Source: Streptomyces justiciae
GTDB lineage: Bacteria; Actinomycetota; Actinomycetes; Streptomycetales; Streptomycetaceae
Assembly: GCF_015163075.1 (NCBI RefSeq)
Contig: NZ_JADDXU010000035.1
Span: forward strand, 1-64,000
Length of the DNA stretch: 64,000 nt
Reading direction: 5' to 3'
The stretch's first letter is position 1, and every line of letters starts with the position of its first letter. Made by a program: the position numbers and the translations under genes. Positions 52,360 to 60,141 of this stretch are shown here, piece by piece. The notes under the pieces were generated by a model. The model saw only the letters and a list, made by a program, of their open reading frames with translations. It made no database searches and was not told where the DNA came from.

Positions 52360-53307
52360 ATGACATTGAACAGGGCGGCTCAGGACGCTGCTCGACGGCT
52401 GCGGGACGGCATGGCACGTGGTGTGCTGTCCTTCCCGCTGACCAGCTTCACCGACGACGGCAGCCTCGATCTGGACGCCTACCGCACCTATCTGGCAGGG
52501 CAGTTGGCCACCGAGCCCGGCGCGGTGTTCCCCGCCTGCGGCACGGGTGAGTTCAGCGCGCTGGACGAGGACGAGTACCGCCAGGTCGTCGCCGCGGCCG
52601 TGGAGGTGGCCGACGGGCGGATACCCGTCGTCGCCGGGATCGGGTACGGCTGGGCCCAGGCTCTGCGCTTCGCCCGCATCGCGGAGGAGGCGGGCGCGGA
52701 CGCCGCGCTCGTACTCCCCCACTATCTGGTGAAGGCCCCGCAGGAGGGGCTGGTCGAGCAGGTGCGGCGGATCGCCGCGGGCACCGGTATCCCGCTCGTC
52801 GTCTACCAGCGCGACCATGTCGCCTTCAGCGCCGAGAGCCTGCGCCGCCTCGCCGAACTGCCCACGGTCATCGGCCTCAAGGACGGCCACAGCGACCTGG
52901 ACCGGCTCCAGCGCCTCACCCTCGCCGCCCCCGACCACCTGCTCTTCTTCAACGGGGCCGCCACCGCGGAGATCCAGGCCCGTGCCTATGCCACGGTCGG
53001 CGTGCCCGCGTACTCCTCGGCCGTGCATGCCTTCGCGCCCGAGATCGCGGACGCGTTCTTCGCCGCGCTCCGTGACGGCGACGACAGCACCGTCGACCGG
53101 CTGCTGCGGGACTTCTATGTGCCGCTGGTCGAGCTGCGGGACCGGGTGCCGGGTTACGCGGTTTCGCTCGTCAAGGCCGCGGCGCGGCTGCGCGGCAGGC
53201 CGGTCGGTCCGGTCCGCGCGCCGCTCACCGATCCCGGCCCGCAGGACCTCGCCGAGCTGGAGAAGCTCCTGGAGACGGGGCTGGGGCTGGTCGGGGCAAC
53301 TCGCTGA
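52360..53307 (+). CDS. kdgD: 5-dehydro-4-deoxyglucarate dehydratase
   Basis: A 315-aa class I aldolase-fold enzyme (DapA/NAL superfamily). It dehydrates and decarboxylates 5-keto-4-deoxyglucarate to alpha-ketoglutarate semialdehyde. Schiff-base Lys is K174 in VIGLKDGHSDL; Tyr is Y149 in VVYQRDHV; the substrate loop is FPACGTGEFSALDEDEYRQVV, the KdgD version of the DapA GTTGE motif. Length and the FPLTSFTDDG start match the family. It takes the product of both dehydratases in this cluster. It is 100 bp downstream of the galactarate dehydratase, with a probable operator between, and is followed by a terminator. Confidence 0.93.
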   Translation: MTLNRAAQDAARRLRDGMARGVLSFPLTSFTDDGSLDLDAYRTYLAGQLATEPGAVFPACGTGEFSALDEDEYRQVVAAAVEVADGRIPVVAGIGYGWAQALRFARIAEEAGADAALVLPHYLVKAPQEGLVEQVRRIAAGTGIPLVVYQRDHVAFSAESLRRLAELPTVIGLKDGHSDLDRLQRLTLAAPDHLLFFNGAATAEIQARAYATVGVPAYSSAVHAFAPEIADAFFAALRDGDDSTVDRLLRDFYVPLVELRDRVPGYAVSLVKAAARLRGRPVGPVRAPLTDPGPQDLAELEKLLETGLGLVGATR

Positions 53308-53314
53308 AACGTCT

Positions 53315-53345
53315 GAGGCAGGGCGCCATGCGGCTGTCCTGCCTC
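53315..53345 (+). terminator. Hairpin after kdgD
   Basis: GAGGCAGG (53315-53322) pairs with CCTGCCTC (53338-53345) around a 15-base loop, 8 bases after the kdgD stop. It separates kdgD from the permease, which has its own upstream gap of about 210 bp without a gene. Confidence 0.6.
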
Positions 53346-53556
53346 CGTCCGACACACCGGCCCTGAAGGGCCCCGGCCCGCCTTTCTGGCCCCCCAGCCA
53401 CCCGCTACAAGCGACGTGCCGCCTGCGGCTTCCGACCCCCCGCCCGGCCATCTCGCCGCCCACCCTCACCCCACATCACCTCACCACGACAGACAGCCGC
53501 CGCCCCCGCGCGGGTCGCGGTCGTCAACTGCGCACAGTTCAAAGGGGAACTGACTC

Positions 53557-54897
53557 ATGCCTCTTGTCGTCGTCGGAATCAGCGTGCTGGTCCTGCTGTT
53601 CCTCATGACCAAGCTCAAGCTCAACGGCCTTATCGCCCTCCTCCTCGTGGCCGTCGGCGTCGCGCTGGTCCAGGGGATTCCGGCCGCGGAGATCGGAGAC
53701 ACCCTCGGCGAGGGCGTCGGCAGCCAGATCGGCGACACCCTGCTCGTCGTCGGACTCGGTGCCATGCTCGGTCGCGTCATGGGCGACTCGGGCGCCGCGC
53801 AACGCATAGCCGGCCGGCTCGTCGACGCCTTCGGACCGCGGCACGTCCAGATCGCCATGGTCATCACCGCCATGCTCATCGGCGTGACGATGTTCTACGA
53901 GGTCGCGTTCGTCATCATTGTGCCGGTCGCGTTCACCATCGTCCGCGTCACCCGCAAGAACCTGCTGTGGGTGGGCCTTCCGATGTCGATCGCCCTGTCG
54001 ACGATGCACAGCTTCCTGCCGCCGCACCCCGGCCCCACCGCCGTCGCCGCCACCTTCCACGCCTCCGTCGGCCACACCCTGCTCTACGGCCTGTTCTTCG
54101 CCGTCCCCATCGGCGCGGGCATCGCGCTGGTGTGGCCGCGGCTGCCGTTCGTCCGGCGGATGGACCCCTCGATCCCCCAAGGGCTCGTCACTGAGCGGGT
54201 GTTCGAGGAGGACGAGCTGCCGGGCATGGGCTGGTCCCTGTTCGTCGCCCTGGTCCCGATCGTGCTGATCGCGGGGGCCGCCGTGGCCGACATGGCGGTC
54301 GACGACGACAAGAACCCTGTCCTGCACGCCGTCGAGTTCATCGGCTCCGCCCCGGTCGCCCTGCTGCTCACCCTGTGCCTGGCCATCTGGGCGTTCGGCC
54401 CGCGCATCGGCCGCAGCCTCGACGAGGTCAGCGCCTCCTGTGTCTCGGCCGCCAAGTCCATGGCGATGATCCTGCTGGTCATCGGGGCCGGCGGCGCCTA
54501 CAAGCAGGTCCTCGTCGACGGCGGGATATCCGACTACATCAAGGACTTCACCGAGGGCTGGGACATCTCACCCATCATCCTGGCCTGGCTCATCGCCGCG
54601 ATCCTGCGCATCGCGCTCGGCTCGGCGACGGTCGCCGTCGTCACCGCCGCCGGTGTGGTGGCCCCGCTCGTCGCGGGCAGCGGTGTCCACCCCGAGCTGA
54701 TGGTGCTGGCTGTGTCCTGCGGTTCCATCGCCTTCAGCCACGTCAACGACCCCGGCTTCTGGATGTTCAAGGAGTACTTCAACCTGTCGGTGCTGGACGC
54801 GATCAAGGCGCGTACGACGTACACGACCGTGCTGGCGATCCTCGGCCTGGGCGGCGTACTCGCCGTCGAACGGGTCCTGGACGCACTGAGTATCTGA
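53557..54897 (+). CDS. GntP-family sugar-acid/H+ symporter
   Basis: A 446-aa polytopic membrane protein with about twelve to thirteen TM helices. It has GntP-family landmarks: ALLLVAVGVALVQGIP near the start, GLGAMLGRVMGDSGAAQRIA, HSFLPPHPGPTAVAATFHA, and FSHVNDPGFWMFKEYFNLS near the C-terminus. The family imports gluconate and related acids. Between kdgD and gudD, it most likely imports D-glucarate or galactarate. ATG 53557 follows AAAGGGGA. It is 37 bp upstream of gudD, so the two form an operon. Confidence 0.93.
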   Translation: MPLVVVGISVLVLLFLMTKLKLNGLIALLLVAVGVALVQGIPAAEIGDTLGEGVGSQIGDTLLVVGLGAMLGRVMGDSGAAQRIAGRLVDAFGPRHVQIAMVITAMLIGVTMFYEVAFVIIVPVAFTIVRVTRKNLLWVGLPMSIALSTMHSFLPPHPGPTAVAATFHASVGHTLLYGLFFAVPIGAGIALVWPRLPFVRRMDPSIPQGLVTERVFEEDELPGMGWSLFVALVPIVLIAGAAVADMAVDDDKNPVLHAVEFIGSAPVALLLTLCLAIWAFGPRIGRSLDEVSASCVSAAKSMAMILLVIGAGGAYKQVLVDGGISDYIKDFTEGWDISPIILAWLIAAILRIALGSATVAVVTAAGVVAPLVAGSGVHPELMVLAVSCGSIAFSHVNDPGFWMFKEYFNLSVLDAIKARTTYTTVLAILGLGGVLAVERVLDALSI

Positions 54898-54934
54898 ACT
54901 GACCTCGACCCTCCCTTGGCCTTAAGGACTTCCG

Positions 54935-56272
54935 ATGACCAGCCGCAACCAGCCCACCGTCACCGCGTTCGCCGTCTATCCCGTCGCGGGCCGCGACTCG
55001 ATGGAACTGAACCTCTCCGGCGCCCACGGCCCCTACTTCACCCGCAACGTGGTGGTGCTGACCGACTCCGAGGGCCGCACGGGGCTCGGCGAGGTGCCCG
55101 GTGGCGAGAAGATCACGCAGACGCTGCGGGACGCCGAGTCGCTGGTCGTCGGCGCGCGCGTCGGTGACTACAAGCGGGTCCTGCGGGAGATCGCGGACCG
55201 GTTCGGCGACCGAGACTCCGGCGGCCGCGGCCTGCAGACCTTCGACCTGCGCACCACCGTCCACGCGGTCACCGCCGTCGAGTCCGCGCTCCTCGACCTC
55301 CTCGGCCAGCACCTCGACGTCCCAGTCGCGGCCCTGCTTGGAGACGGACAACAGCGCGAGTCCGTACGGGTCCTCGGCTACCTCTTCTACGTCGGCGACC
55401 CCGACCGCACGGATCTGGAGTACGTCCGCGAGCCCGACGCGGAGGTGGAGTGGCATCGCATCCGGCACGAGGAGGCGCTCACCCCCGAGGCGATCGTGCG
55501 GCAGGCGGAGGCGGCCTACGACCACTACGGCTTCCGGGACTTCAAGCTGAAGGGCGGGGTGCTGGCGGGCGTGGAGGAGGTCAAGGCGATCCGGGCGCTG
55601 AAGGACCGCTTTCCCGAGGCGCGGATCACCCTGGACCCCAACGGGGCGTGGTCCCTGCGTGAGGCGATCGAGCTGTGTGTGCCGCTCGTCGGCACGCTCG
55701 CCTATGCCGAGGATCCGTGCGGGGCGGAGGACGGCTACTCGGGCCGGGAGATCCTCGCGGAGTTCCGCCGGGCGACGGGACTGCCCACGGCGACCAACAT
55801 GATCGCCACCGACTGGCGGCAGTTGACCCACGCTCTAGCGCTGCAGTCGGTCTCCATCCCGCTCGCCGACCCGCACTTCTGGACCATGCAGGGCTCGGTG
55901 CGGGTGGCGCAGTTGTGCAACGCGATGGGGCTGACCTGGGGTTGTCACTCCAACAACCACTTCGACATCAGCCTGGCCATGGTCGCGCACTGCGGGGCGG
56001 CGGCGCCCGGGGAGTACAACGCCCTGGACACGCACTGGATCTGGCAGGAGGGCCTGGAACGCCTCACGGTGGCCCCGCCGCGCATCGTCGACGGTGAGAT
56101 CGCGATCCCCCGGGCGCCCGGTCTCGGCGTCGAGCTCGACCGGGAGCGGCTGCTCGCGGCGCATGAGCTGTACCTGGAGAAGGCACTGGGCGCCCGGGAC
56201 GACGCGGTCGGCATGCGCTACCTGATCCCCGACTGGACCTTCGACGCCAAGCGGCCGTGCCTGGTGCGCTGA
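54935..56272 (+). CDS. gudD: D-glucarate dehydratase
   Basis: A 445-aa enolase-superfamily dehydratase. K204/K206 (FKLKGG), D234 (LDPNGAW), E259 (YAEDPCG), N288 (TATNMI) and H338 ([14 protein letters not shown]) are each one position below the E. coli GudD residues as I recall them (K205/K207, D235, E260, N289, H339). It converts D-glucarate to 5-keto-4-deoxyglucarate, the KdgD substrate. ATG 54935 has AAGGA upstream. It is co-transcribed with the permease and followed by a strong terminator. It and the talarate/galactarate dehydratase differ in sequence, so the cluster handles two epimers. Confidence 0.95.
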   Translation: MTSRNQPTVTAFAVYPVAGRDSMELNLSGAHGPYFTRNVVVLTDSEGRTGLGEVPGGEKITQTLRDAESLVVGARVGDYKRVLREIADRFGDRDSGGRGLQTFDLRTTVHAVTAVESALLDLLGQHLDVPVAALLGDGQQRESVRVLGYLFYVGDPDRTDLEYVREPDAEVEWHRIRHEEALTPEAIVRQAEAAYDHYGFRDFKLKGGVLAGVEEVKAIRALKDRFPEARITLDPNGAWSLREAIELCVPLVGTLAYAEDPCGAEDGYSGREILAEFRRATGLPTATNMIATDWRQLTHALALQSVSIPLADPHFWTMQGSVRVAQLCNAMGLTWGCHSNNHFDISLAMVAHCGAAAPGEYNALDTHWIWQEGLERLTVAPPRIVDGEIAIPRAPGLGVELDRERLLAAHELYLEKALGARDDAVGMRYLIPDWTFDAKRPCLVR

Positions 56273-56347
56273 CCATGTGTTTCAGGGCCCCGGATGGTCA
56301 GGAACGTGTTGGGTACCTGTCCGCGTCCGGTGCGCTCGGTCCGGGTT

Positions 56348-56379
56348 CCGCGGCGGCGGTGAGGTGTGGGCCGCCGCGG
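56348..56379 (+). terminator. Terminator of the permease-gudD operon
   Basis: A perfect 10-bp GC stem (CCGCGGCGGC at 56348-56357, GCCGCCGCGG at 56370-56379) with a 12-base loop, about 75 bases after the gudD stop. Confidence 0.8.
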
Positions 56380-56387
56380 TTCCTACG

Positions 56388-56419
56388 ATGACCGCATGTG
56401 TGCGTGCAGGGGCGGTCAT
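56388..56419. promoter_or_regulatory. Second inverted repeat upstream of the secreted-protein gene
   Basis: ATGACCGC (56388-56395) pairs with GCGGTCAT (56412-56419) around a 16-base loop that contains ATGTGTGCGTGC. It directly follows the terminator and is about 160 bases upstream of the secreted protein start. It could be an operator or a leader hairpin. The rest of 56420-56560 is gene-free and AT-richer, suiting a promoter. Confidence 0.4.
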
Positions 56420-56581
56420 GGCCGCCGTGTGAGGCACCCTTTTGGCAGATATGCATGAAAGGGACCTCGCCTCTCTCGACGGGGTGACATCTCACATTCG
56501 GCAGGCGGCTGTTTGCACGTCACTTCATACGTGTTAACTCACGCCGGAGTTTTCCCCGACATGGAGAGGAAGCTGAGGACG

Positions 56582-56959
56582 ATGCTGAGGAAGAAGAACG
56601 CGAAGAGGGCGGCATTTGTCGCAGCCTCGGCCGCTTTCGCAGGCGCGCTTCTCACGCAGACCGCTTTCGCCGCACAGGTCGACGCCTACTGGCACGGGAC
56701 GCATGCCGCCGTGGACAACAACCCCGGCAGCGGTAGTGCGGGATGGGTCTGGGTGTACGGCTCCACGGAGTACAAGGCGACCGGCGGGGTCATCAAGTAC
56801 AAGCTCTGGGACGGCAGCAGCGGCCAGCTCGACGCGAACCGCGGCAAGACCAATTCCGCGGGCACCGGCTCCGACATCCGGCAATTCCAGGCCTGCACCA
56901 ACTTCTACATCGACGGATACGACTACCAGACCTGCGGGGACTGGGTCACTTTCGGGTAG
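56582..56959 (+). CDS. Small secreted disulfide protein
   Basis: A 125-aa exported protein. Basic start RKKNAKR, hydrophobic core AAFVAASAAFAGALLTQTAFA and a cleavage site after AFA. The mature ~95 residues are Gly/Asp/Tyr-rich with two cysteines (FQACTNFYIDGYDYQTCGDW) that can form one disulfide, and a repeated Trp/Tyr pattern (AGWVWVYGSTEYKATGG). The size and layout recall small secreted bacteriocin-like or morphogenetic proteins, but no family was recognised. ATG 56582 has AGGAAG 9 bases upstream; ATG 56561 is in frame too. It has its own promoter region. Confidence 0.78.
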   Translation: MLRKKNAKRAAFVAASAAFAGALLTQTAFAAQVDAYWHGTHAAVDNNPGSGSAGWVWVYGSTEYKATGGVIKYKLWDGSSGQLDANRGKTNSAGTGSDIRQFQACTNFYIDGYDYQTCGDWVTFG

Positions 56960-57071
56960 AGAAGCGAGGTGCTGCTTTTCGGCGACTACCGCGGAACTGA
57001 GTCCCTTCAGTCCCTGTCCCGCCTTCGTTCTGGGTTGCCCTCGGACACACCTTGATCGATAAGCTGCCGCC

Positions 57072-57731
57072 ATGCGATGGTTCTGGCTCGTGATCGGGCT
57101 TTTCGCCGCGATTCTCATCCCTTTCTTCCTCTTCGGAGACTATTTCGACGGCCTCGCCTCGCAGGCGGCGGAACACCGGCTCTCCACCCCCGTGGCCGTG
57201 ACGGTGATAGCGGGCCTGCTCGCCCTGGACGTGTTTCTCCCCGTGCCCTCCAGTGTCGTCTCGGCCGCCGCGGGTGTGCTGCTGGGGTTCCTGTGGGGTA
57301 CGGCCGTCGTCTGGGTCGGGATGACGGTGTCGTGTGCGCTGGGGTATCTCGTCGGTGCGCGCTCGACGTCCCTGACCCGGCGGCTGGTGGGCGATGCGGG
57401 CCTGGCCCGTGCCGCCGACGGCGCCCGGCGGCACGGGCTGGTCGCCCTCGCCCTGTGCCGTCCCGTTCCGGTGCTGGCGGAGGCGAGTGTGGTGCTGGCC
57501 GGCACCACACATGTGCGACCGGGCCGGTTCCTCCTGGTGTGCGCGTGGTCCAACCTCGGGGTGGCCGTCGTCTACGCGGGGGTCGGCGCCTGGTCGGTGT
57601 CCGTGAACTCCTTCGCGCTGGCGTTCCTCGCCGCGATGGCCTTTCCGGGGCTCGCGCTGCTGGTCACCCGCCCCAAGGCCGGCCGGTCGCGGGCGGAGGA
57701 GCTGACGGTGGAGGCCTGCGGCGATCTCTGA
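57072..57731 (+). CDS. VTT/DedA-like membrane protein
   Basis: A 219-aa integral membrane protein of the VTT (SNARE-associated/DedA) type: about five TM helices, a re-entrant region ALDVFLPVPSSVVSAAAGVLLGFLWGTAVVWVGMTV with the family's Pro and Gly pattern, and CRPVPVLAEASVVLAGTTH, equivalent to the conserved R-x-x-P loop. DedA relatives flip undecaprenyl phosphate or phospholipids. No ribosome-binding site precedes the ATG. TTGCCC (57035-57040) and GATAAG (57058-57063), 17 bases apart, would give a leaderless transcript. Confidence 0.85.
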   Translation: MRWFWLVIGLFAAILIPFFLFGDYFDGLASQAAEHRLSTPVAVTVIAGLLALDVFLPVPSSVVSAAAGVLLGFLWGTAVVWVGMTVSCALGYLVGARSTSLTRRLVGDAGLARAADGARRHGLVALALCRPVPVLAEASVVLAGTTHVRPGRFLLVCAWSNLGVAVVYAGVGAWSVSVNSFALAFLAAMAFPGLALLVTRPKAGRSRAEELTVEACGDL

Positions 57732-57820
57732 TCCATGGACAGCGGCCGAGAGTCCGCAGCGTCCAGCGGGCGCCCTCACACGTCACGGACAGGTCCTCGG
57801 GCCCCCGTATGCTCCTGCGC

Positions 57821-58441
57821 ATGAGTTCCGAGCAGCCTGCCCGTAAGCGCGACCGCGCCGCGACACGTGAGGCGATCCTCGCCTCGGCCGTCGCCGAGTT
57901 CACCGAGCACGGCTACGCCCGGGCCGGGGTGCGGCAGATCGCCGAGCGGGCGGGTGTCACGGCGATGATGATCAATCGCTACTTCGGCTCGAAGGAGCGG
58001 CTGTTCGCCGAGGTCGTCGACCGTGTCTTCGGGCCGCCGACCGTCGTCGGGGACCGGCTGCCCGGTCTGGCGGACTCGGTCGCCCGCGCACTGGCCGAGC
58101 GCACGGCGCCCGACGCCGCTCGGCTCGACCCGTTCCTCCTGCTACTACGCTCGGCCTCGGACCCCGAGGCGACGGGCATCGTCCGGCAGGGCATCGAGAC
58201 CCATGTCGGCGCCCGGCTCGCCGGACTGCTCGAAGGCCCCGACCGGGAGGTACGGGCGCAGCTCGGACTCGCGGTGATCGCCGGCACGTGGCTGCTGCGC
58301 AGCATCGTCGGCACCACCGCCCTGGCCTCGGCCGACAACGACCGTCTCGCGGGCCTGATCGCCGACATGCTCCGCCCCGTCACCCAGGAGACCGGCAGCG
58401 CACCCGGCTCCGTCGGCGACCCGGACGTCACCGGCGCATAG
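57821..58441 (+). CDS. TetR-family repressor
   Basis: A 206-aa TetR regulator. HTH region (~12-60): AATREAILASAVAEFTEHGYARAGVRQIAERAGVTAMMINRYFGSKERLF. The C-terminal domain is the TetR_C_17/AcnR-like type (LLLLRSASDPEATGIVRQGIE; VIAGTWLLRSIVG). ATG 57821 is favoured; an in-frame ATG lies at 57809. It is convergent with the SDR gene 31 bp downstream, a layout in which TetR often controls the neighbouring oxidoreductase. Confidence 0.9.
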   Translation: MSSEQPARKRDRAATREAILASAVAEFTEHGYARAGVRQIAERAGVTAMMINRYFGSKERLFAEVVDRVFGPPTVVGDRLPGLADSVARALAERTAPDAARLDPFLLLLRSASDPEATGIVRQGIETHVGARLAGLLEGPDREVRAQLGLAVIAGTWLLRSIVGTTALASADNDRLAGLIADMLRPVTQETGSAPGSVGDPDVTGA

Positions 58442-58472
58442 CCGCCGATGGCCCGGCCGCCATGGCGAGCGC

Positions 58473-59273
58473 TCAGAACGCCGAGCGGATGAGCCCGCCG
58501 TCCACGCGGATCGTGGCTCCGCTGACGTACTGGGCGTAGTCGCTGCACAGGTACGCCACTGCCGCCGCGATCTCGTCGGGCTCGCCGAAGCGTTCCTGGT
58601 CGTTGGGGATGAGGGCCCGCACCGCGTTCGGCTGGATCTCTTCCCAGGTGTCGCCCCAGCCGCGGGCGGGGCCGATCTCCGTGACCAGGTCCTTCGTCGC
58701 CTCGACGAGGATGGCTCCGGGGGAGACGACGTTCGAGGTCACCCCCGTGCCCTTGAGTTCACGGGCGAGGGACACGGCGAGGTTGTGACGGGCGGCCAGG
58801 GTGGCGTTGTACTGGGGGTGGGTGTTCATCGGCTGGGAGGCGAGTCCGCCTCCGATGGTGACGACCCGGCCCCACCCGCGCTCGCGCATCGCCGGAACCA
58901 GGTGCTGGATCATGCGGACGCCGGAGACGACGTTGACGTTGTAGGTGCTTCGCCATTCGTCGGGACTCGCCTCGGACCACGACAGATGCCGGTAGAAACC
59001 GGCGTTGTTGACGAGGATGTCGACGGCACCGCCCTCGGTCACCGCCCGGGCGACCTCGGCGGCCCCCTCGTCGTCGGAGAGGTCGCCCACGACGGCGGTG
59101 GCCGTCCCGCCGGTCTCGCGGATCTCGCGCGCGACTCTCTCCGCCCGCTCCTTGTCCCGGCCGTGCACCACCACCGACGCTCCCTCGGCCGCCAGCAGCT
59201 TCACGGTGGCCTCGCCGAGCCCGGCGCTCGAACCGGAGACGAGTGCGCGCTTTCCGGTCAGATTGAGGTTCAT
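58473..59273 (-). CDS. Short-chain dehydrogenase/reductase with altered catalytic residues
   Basis: A 266-aa SDR-fold protein. Cofactor motif VSGSSAGLGEA (13-23), the acidic VVGDLSDDEG, and the fold motif NNAGFY (89-94) are intact. At the active site, Y155 is kept (HPQYNATLAARHN), but the Lys four residues later is Leu (L159) and the position of the catalytic Ser is Gly (GGGLAS, about G142). A classical SDR needs Ser-Tyr-Lys, so it may be an atypical member with another chemistry or a binding protein. Upstream is a small dyad; a TetR gene is convergent. Confidence 0.88.
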   Translation of the reverse strand: MNLNLTGKRALVSGSSAGLGEATVKLLAAEGASVVVHGRDKERAERVAREIRETGGTATAVVGDLSDDEGAAEVARAVTEGGAVDILVNNAGFYRHLSWSEASPDEWRSTYNVNVVSGVRMIQHLVPAMRERGWGRVVTIGGGLASQPMNTHPQYNATLAARHNLAVSLARELKGTGVTSNVVSPGAILVEATKDLVTEIGPARGWGDTWEEIQPNAVRALIPNDQERFGEPDEIAAAVAYLCSDYAQYVSGATIRVDGGLIRSAF

Positions 59274-59334
59274 GTCTGTTCTCTCTCATGAGGTCCCTAG
59301 CCGCGACGGCAGGAACTACGTGTGCCTCTGCCAA

Positions 59335-59356
59335 GAAGTCTACGACTGTATACTTC
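59335..59356. promoter_or_regulatory. Weak inverted repeat in the SDR promoter
   Basis: GAAGT (59335-59339) and ACTTC (59352-59356) flank an AT-richer centre containing GTATAC, 62-83 bases upstream of the SDR start. It may be an operator, for example of the convergent TetR regulator. Confidence 0.3.
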
Positions 59357-59455
59357 CGTGGACCGAATGACTCCGAGTGACATGCGACACGGACGCCTGA
59401 AAGGGCAGGGACATGACAAGTACAGCGGCCCGGGTGGGCATGGTCGTCGTACGCC

Positions 59456-59833
59456 TCAGCCCGCCGTGGGCCAGGTGCGCAGCTGGGCAGCGATCCTGGC
59501 GGTGGTGCAGGCGGGGTCGCGGAGCAGGTCGCGCAGGGCGAGGGCGTCGTCGCGGGTGGGCTTGAGGGGGATGCCGGAGGCTTCCAGGTACATGACGCCG
59601 GTGGCCGCGGCCACGGCCATGTTGGAGCGTTCCAGCCAGCGGCAGCGGCCGAGGATGTGGACGAGGGCGGCGGCGCGGGCGTAGGGGCCGTCGTAGACCG
59701 GCTGGTCGAGGAGTTCGGCGCGGTGGGCAGCGACGGCGGCGACCGGGATGCCGTAGTCGTCGGGTGCGGGGTCGCGGGCGCCGGCGATCTCGGCGACCTG
59801 GAGGATCCAGGGGACGTCGATGTGCAGGTCCAT
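59456..59833 (-). CDS. Fic/Doc-like toxin of a toxin-antitoxin pair
   Basis: A 125-aa protein with the size and helical layout of Doc (death-on-curing) toxins: LHIDVPWILQVAEIAG start, PYARAAALVHILGRC, then WLERSNMAVAAATGVMYLEASGI, then an LRDLLRDP segment and a short tail. The classical Fic motif HxFxDGNKR is replaced by CRWLERSNM, so the ATP-handling residues are not conserved. Actinobacterial Fic-family toxins with a similar LEHSN-type motif are known to me only by family resemblance. Its ATG shares one base with the antitoxin stop (TGATG), so it is translationally coupled. Confidence 0.8.
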   Translation of the reverse strand: MDLHIDVPWILQVAEIAGARDPAPDDYGIPVAAVAAHRAELLDQPVYDGPYARAAALVHILGRCRWLERSNMAVAAATGVMYLEASGIPLKPTRDDALALRDLLRDPACTTARIAAQLRTWPTAG

Positions 59834-60072
59834 CAGGCGGCGTGGGCTCCCTGGGCGGCGCGGTCGGCATCCTCGGCCTCGTCGAAGAGGGCCTGGTGTT
59901 CGTCGAGGAAGCGGCGGGCGGCTTCCAGGCCGCGGGCGCGCAGACCGTCGGTGTCCTCGCGCACGAGGGCGGCGATGTAGTCGCCGACGCTCAGGCCGCG
60001 GTCCTTGGCGCGGGCCTTGGCGAGTTCGGCGACCTCGTCGTCGACGCGGGCGCCCAGTTGTGTCTTTGCCAT
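59833..60072 (-). CDS. Antitoxin (ribbon-helix-helix/Phd-like)
   Basis: A 79-aa antitoxin. The N-terminal DNA-binding part is AKTQLGARVDDEVAELAKARAKDRGLSVGDYIAALVRED, matching a ribbon-helix-helix pattern. The acidic C-terminal helix ARRFLDEHQALFDEAEDAD probably wraps the toxin. ATG 60072 lies next to an 18-bp perfect palindrome, the expected autoregulatory site. It is the first gene of the toxin-antitoxin operon. Confidence 0.85.
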   Translation of the reverse strand: MAKTQLGARVDDEVAELAKARAKDRGLSVGDYIAALVREDTDGLRARGLEAARRFLDEHQALFDEAEDADRAAQGAHAA

Positions 60073-60079
60073 ACGGGCA

Positions 60080-60097
60080 TGGTAACAGCTGTTACCA
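60080..60097. promoter_or_regulatory. Operator of the toxin-antitoxin operon
   Basis: TGGTAACAGCTGTTACCA is a perfect 18-bp palindrome 8 bases upstream of the antitoxin start codon. A ribbon-helix-helix antitoxin dimer pair would bind such a site to repress the operon. Confidence 0.75.
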
Positions 60098-60141
60098 GAT
60101 CTTCGGAGGGCGTTGTGTGACGGCTTCGGTCGCTTCGGTCG

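Noticed and set aside
56582-56959. Lactococcin-972-family bacteriocin
   Set aside because: Size and secretion fit, but the characteristic Gly-Tyr-His-rich pattern of that family is not clear enough to assign it.
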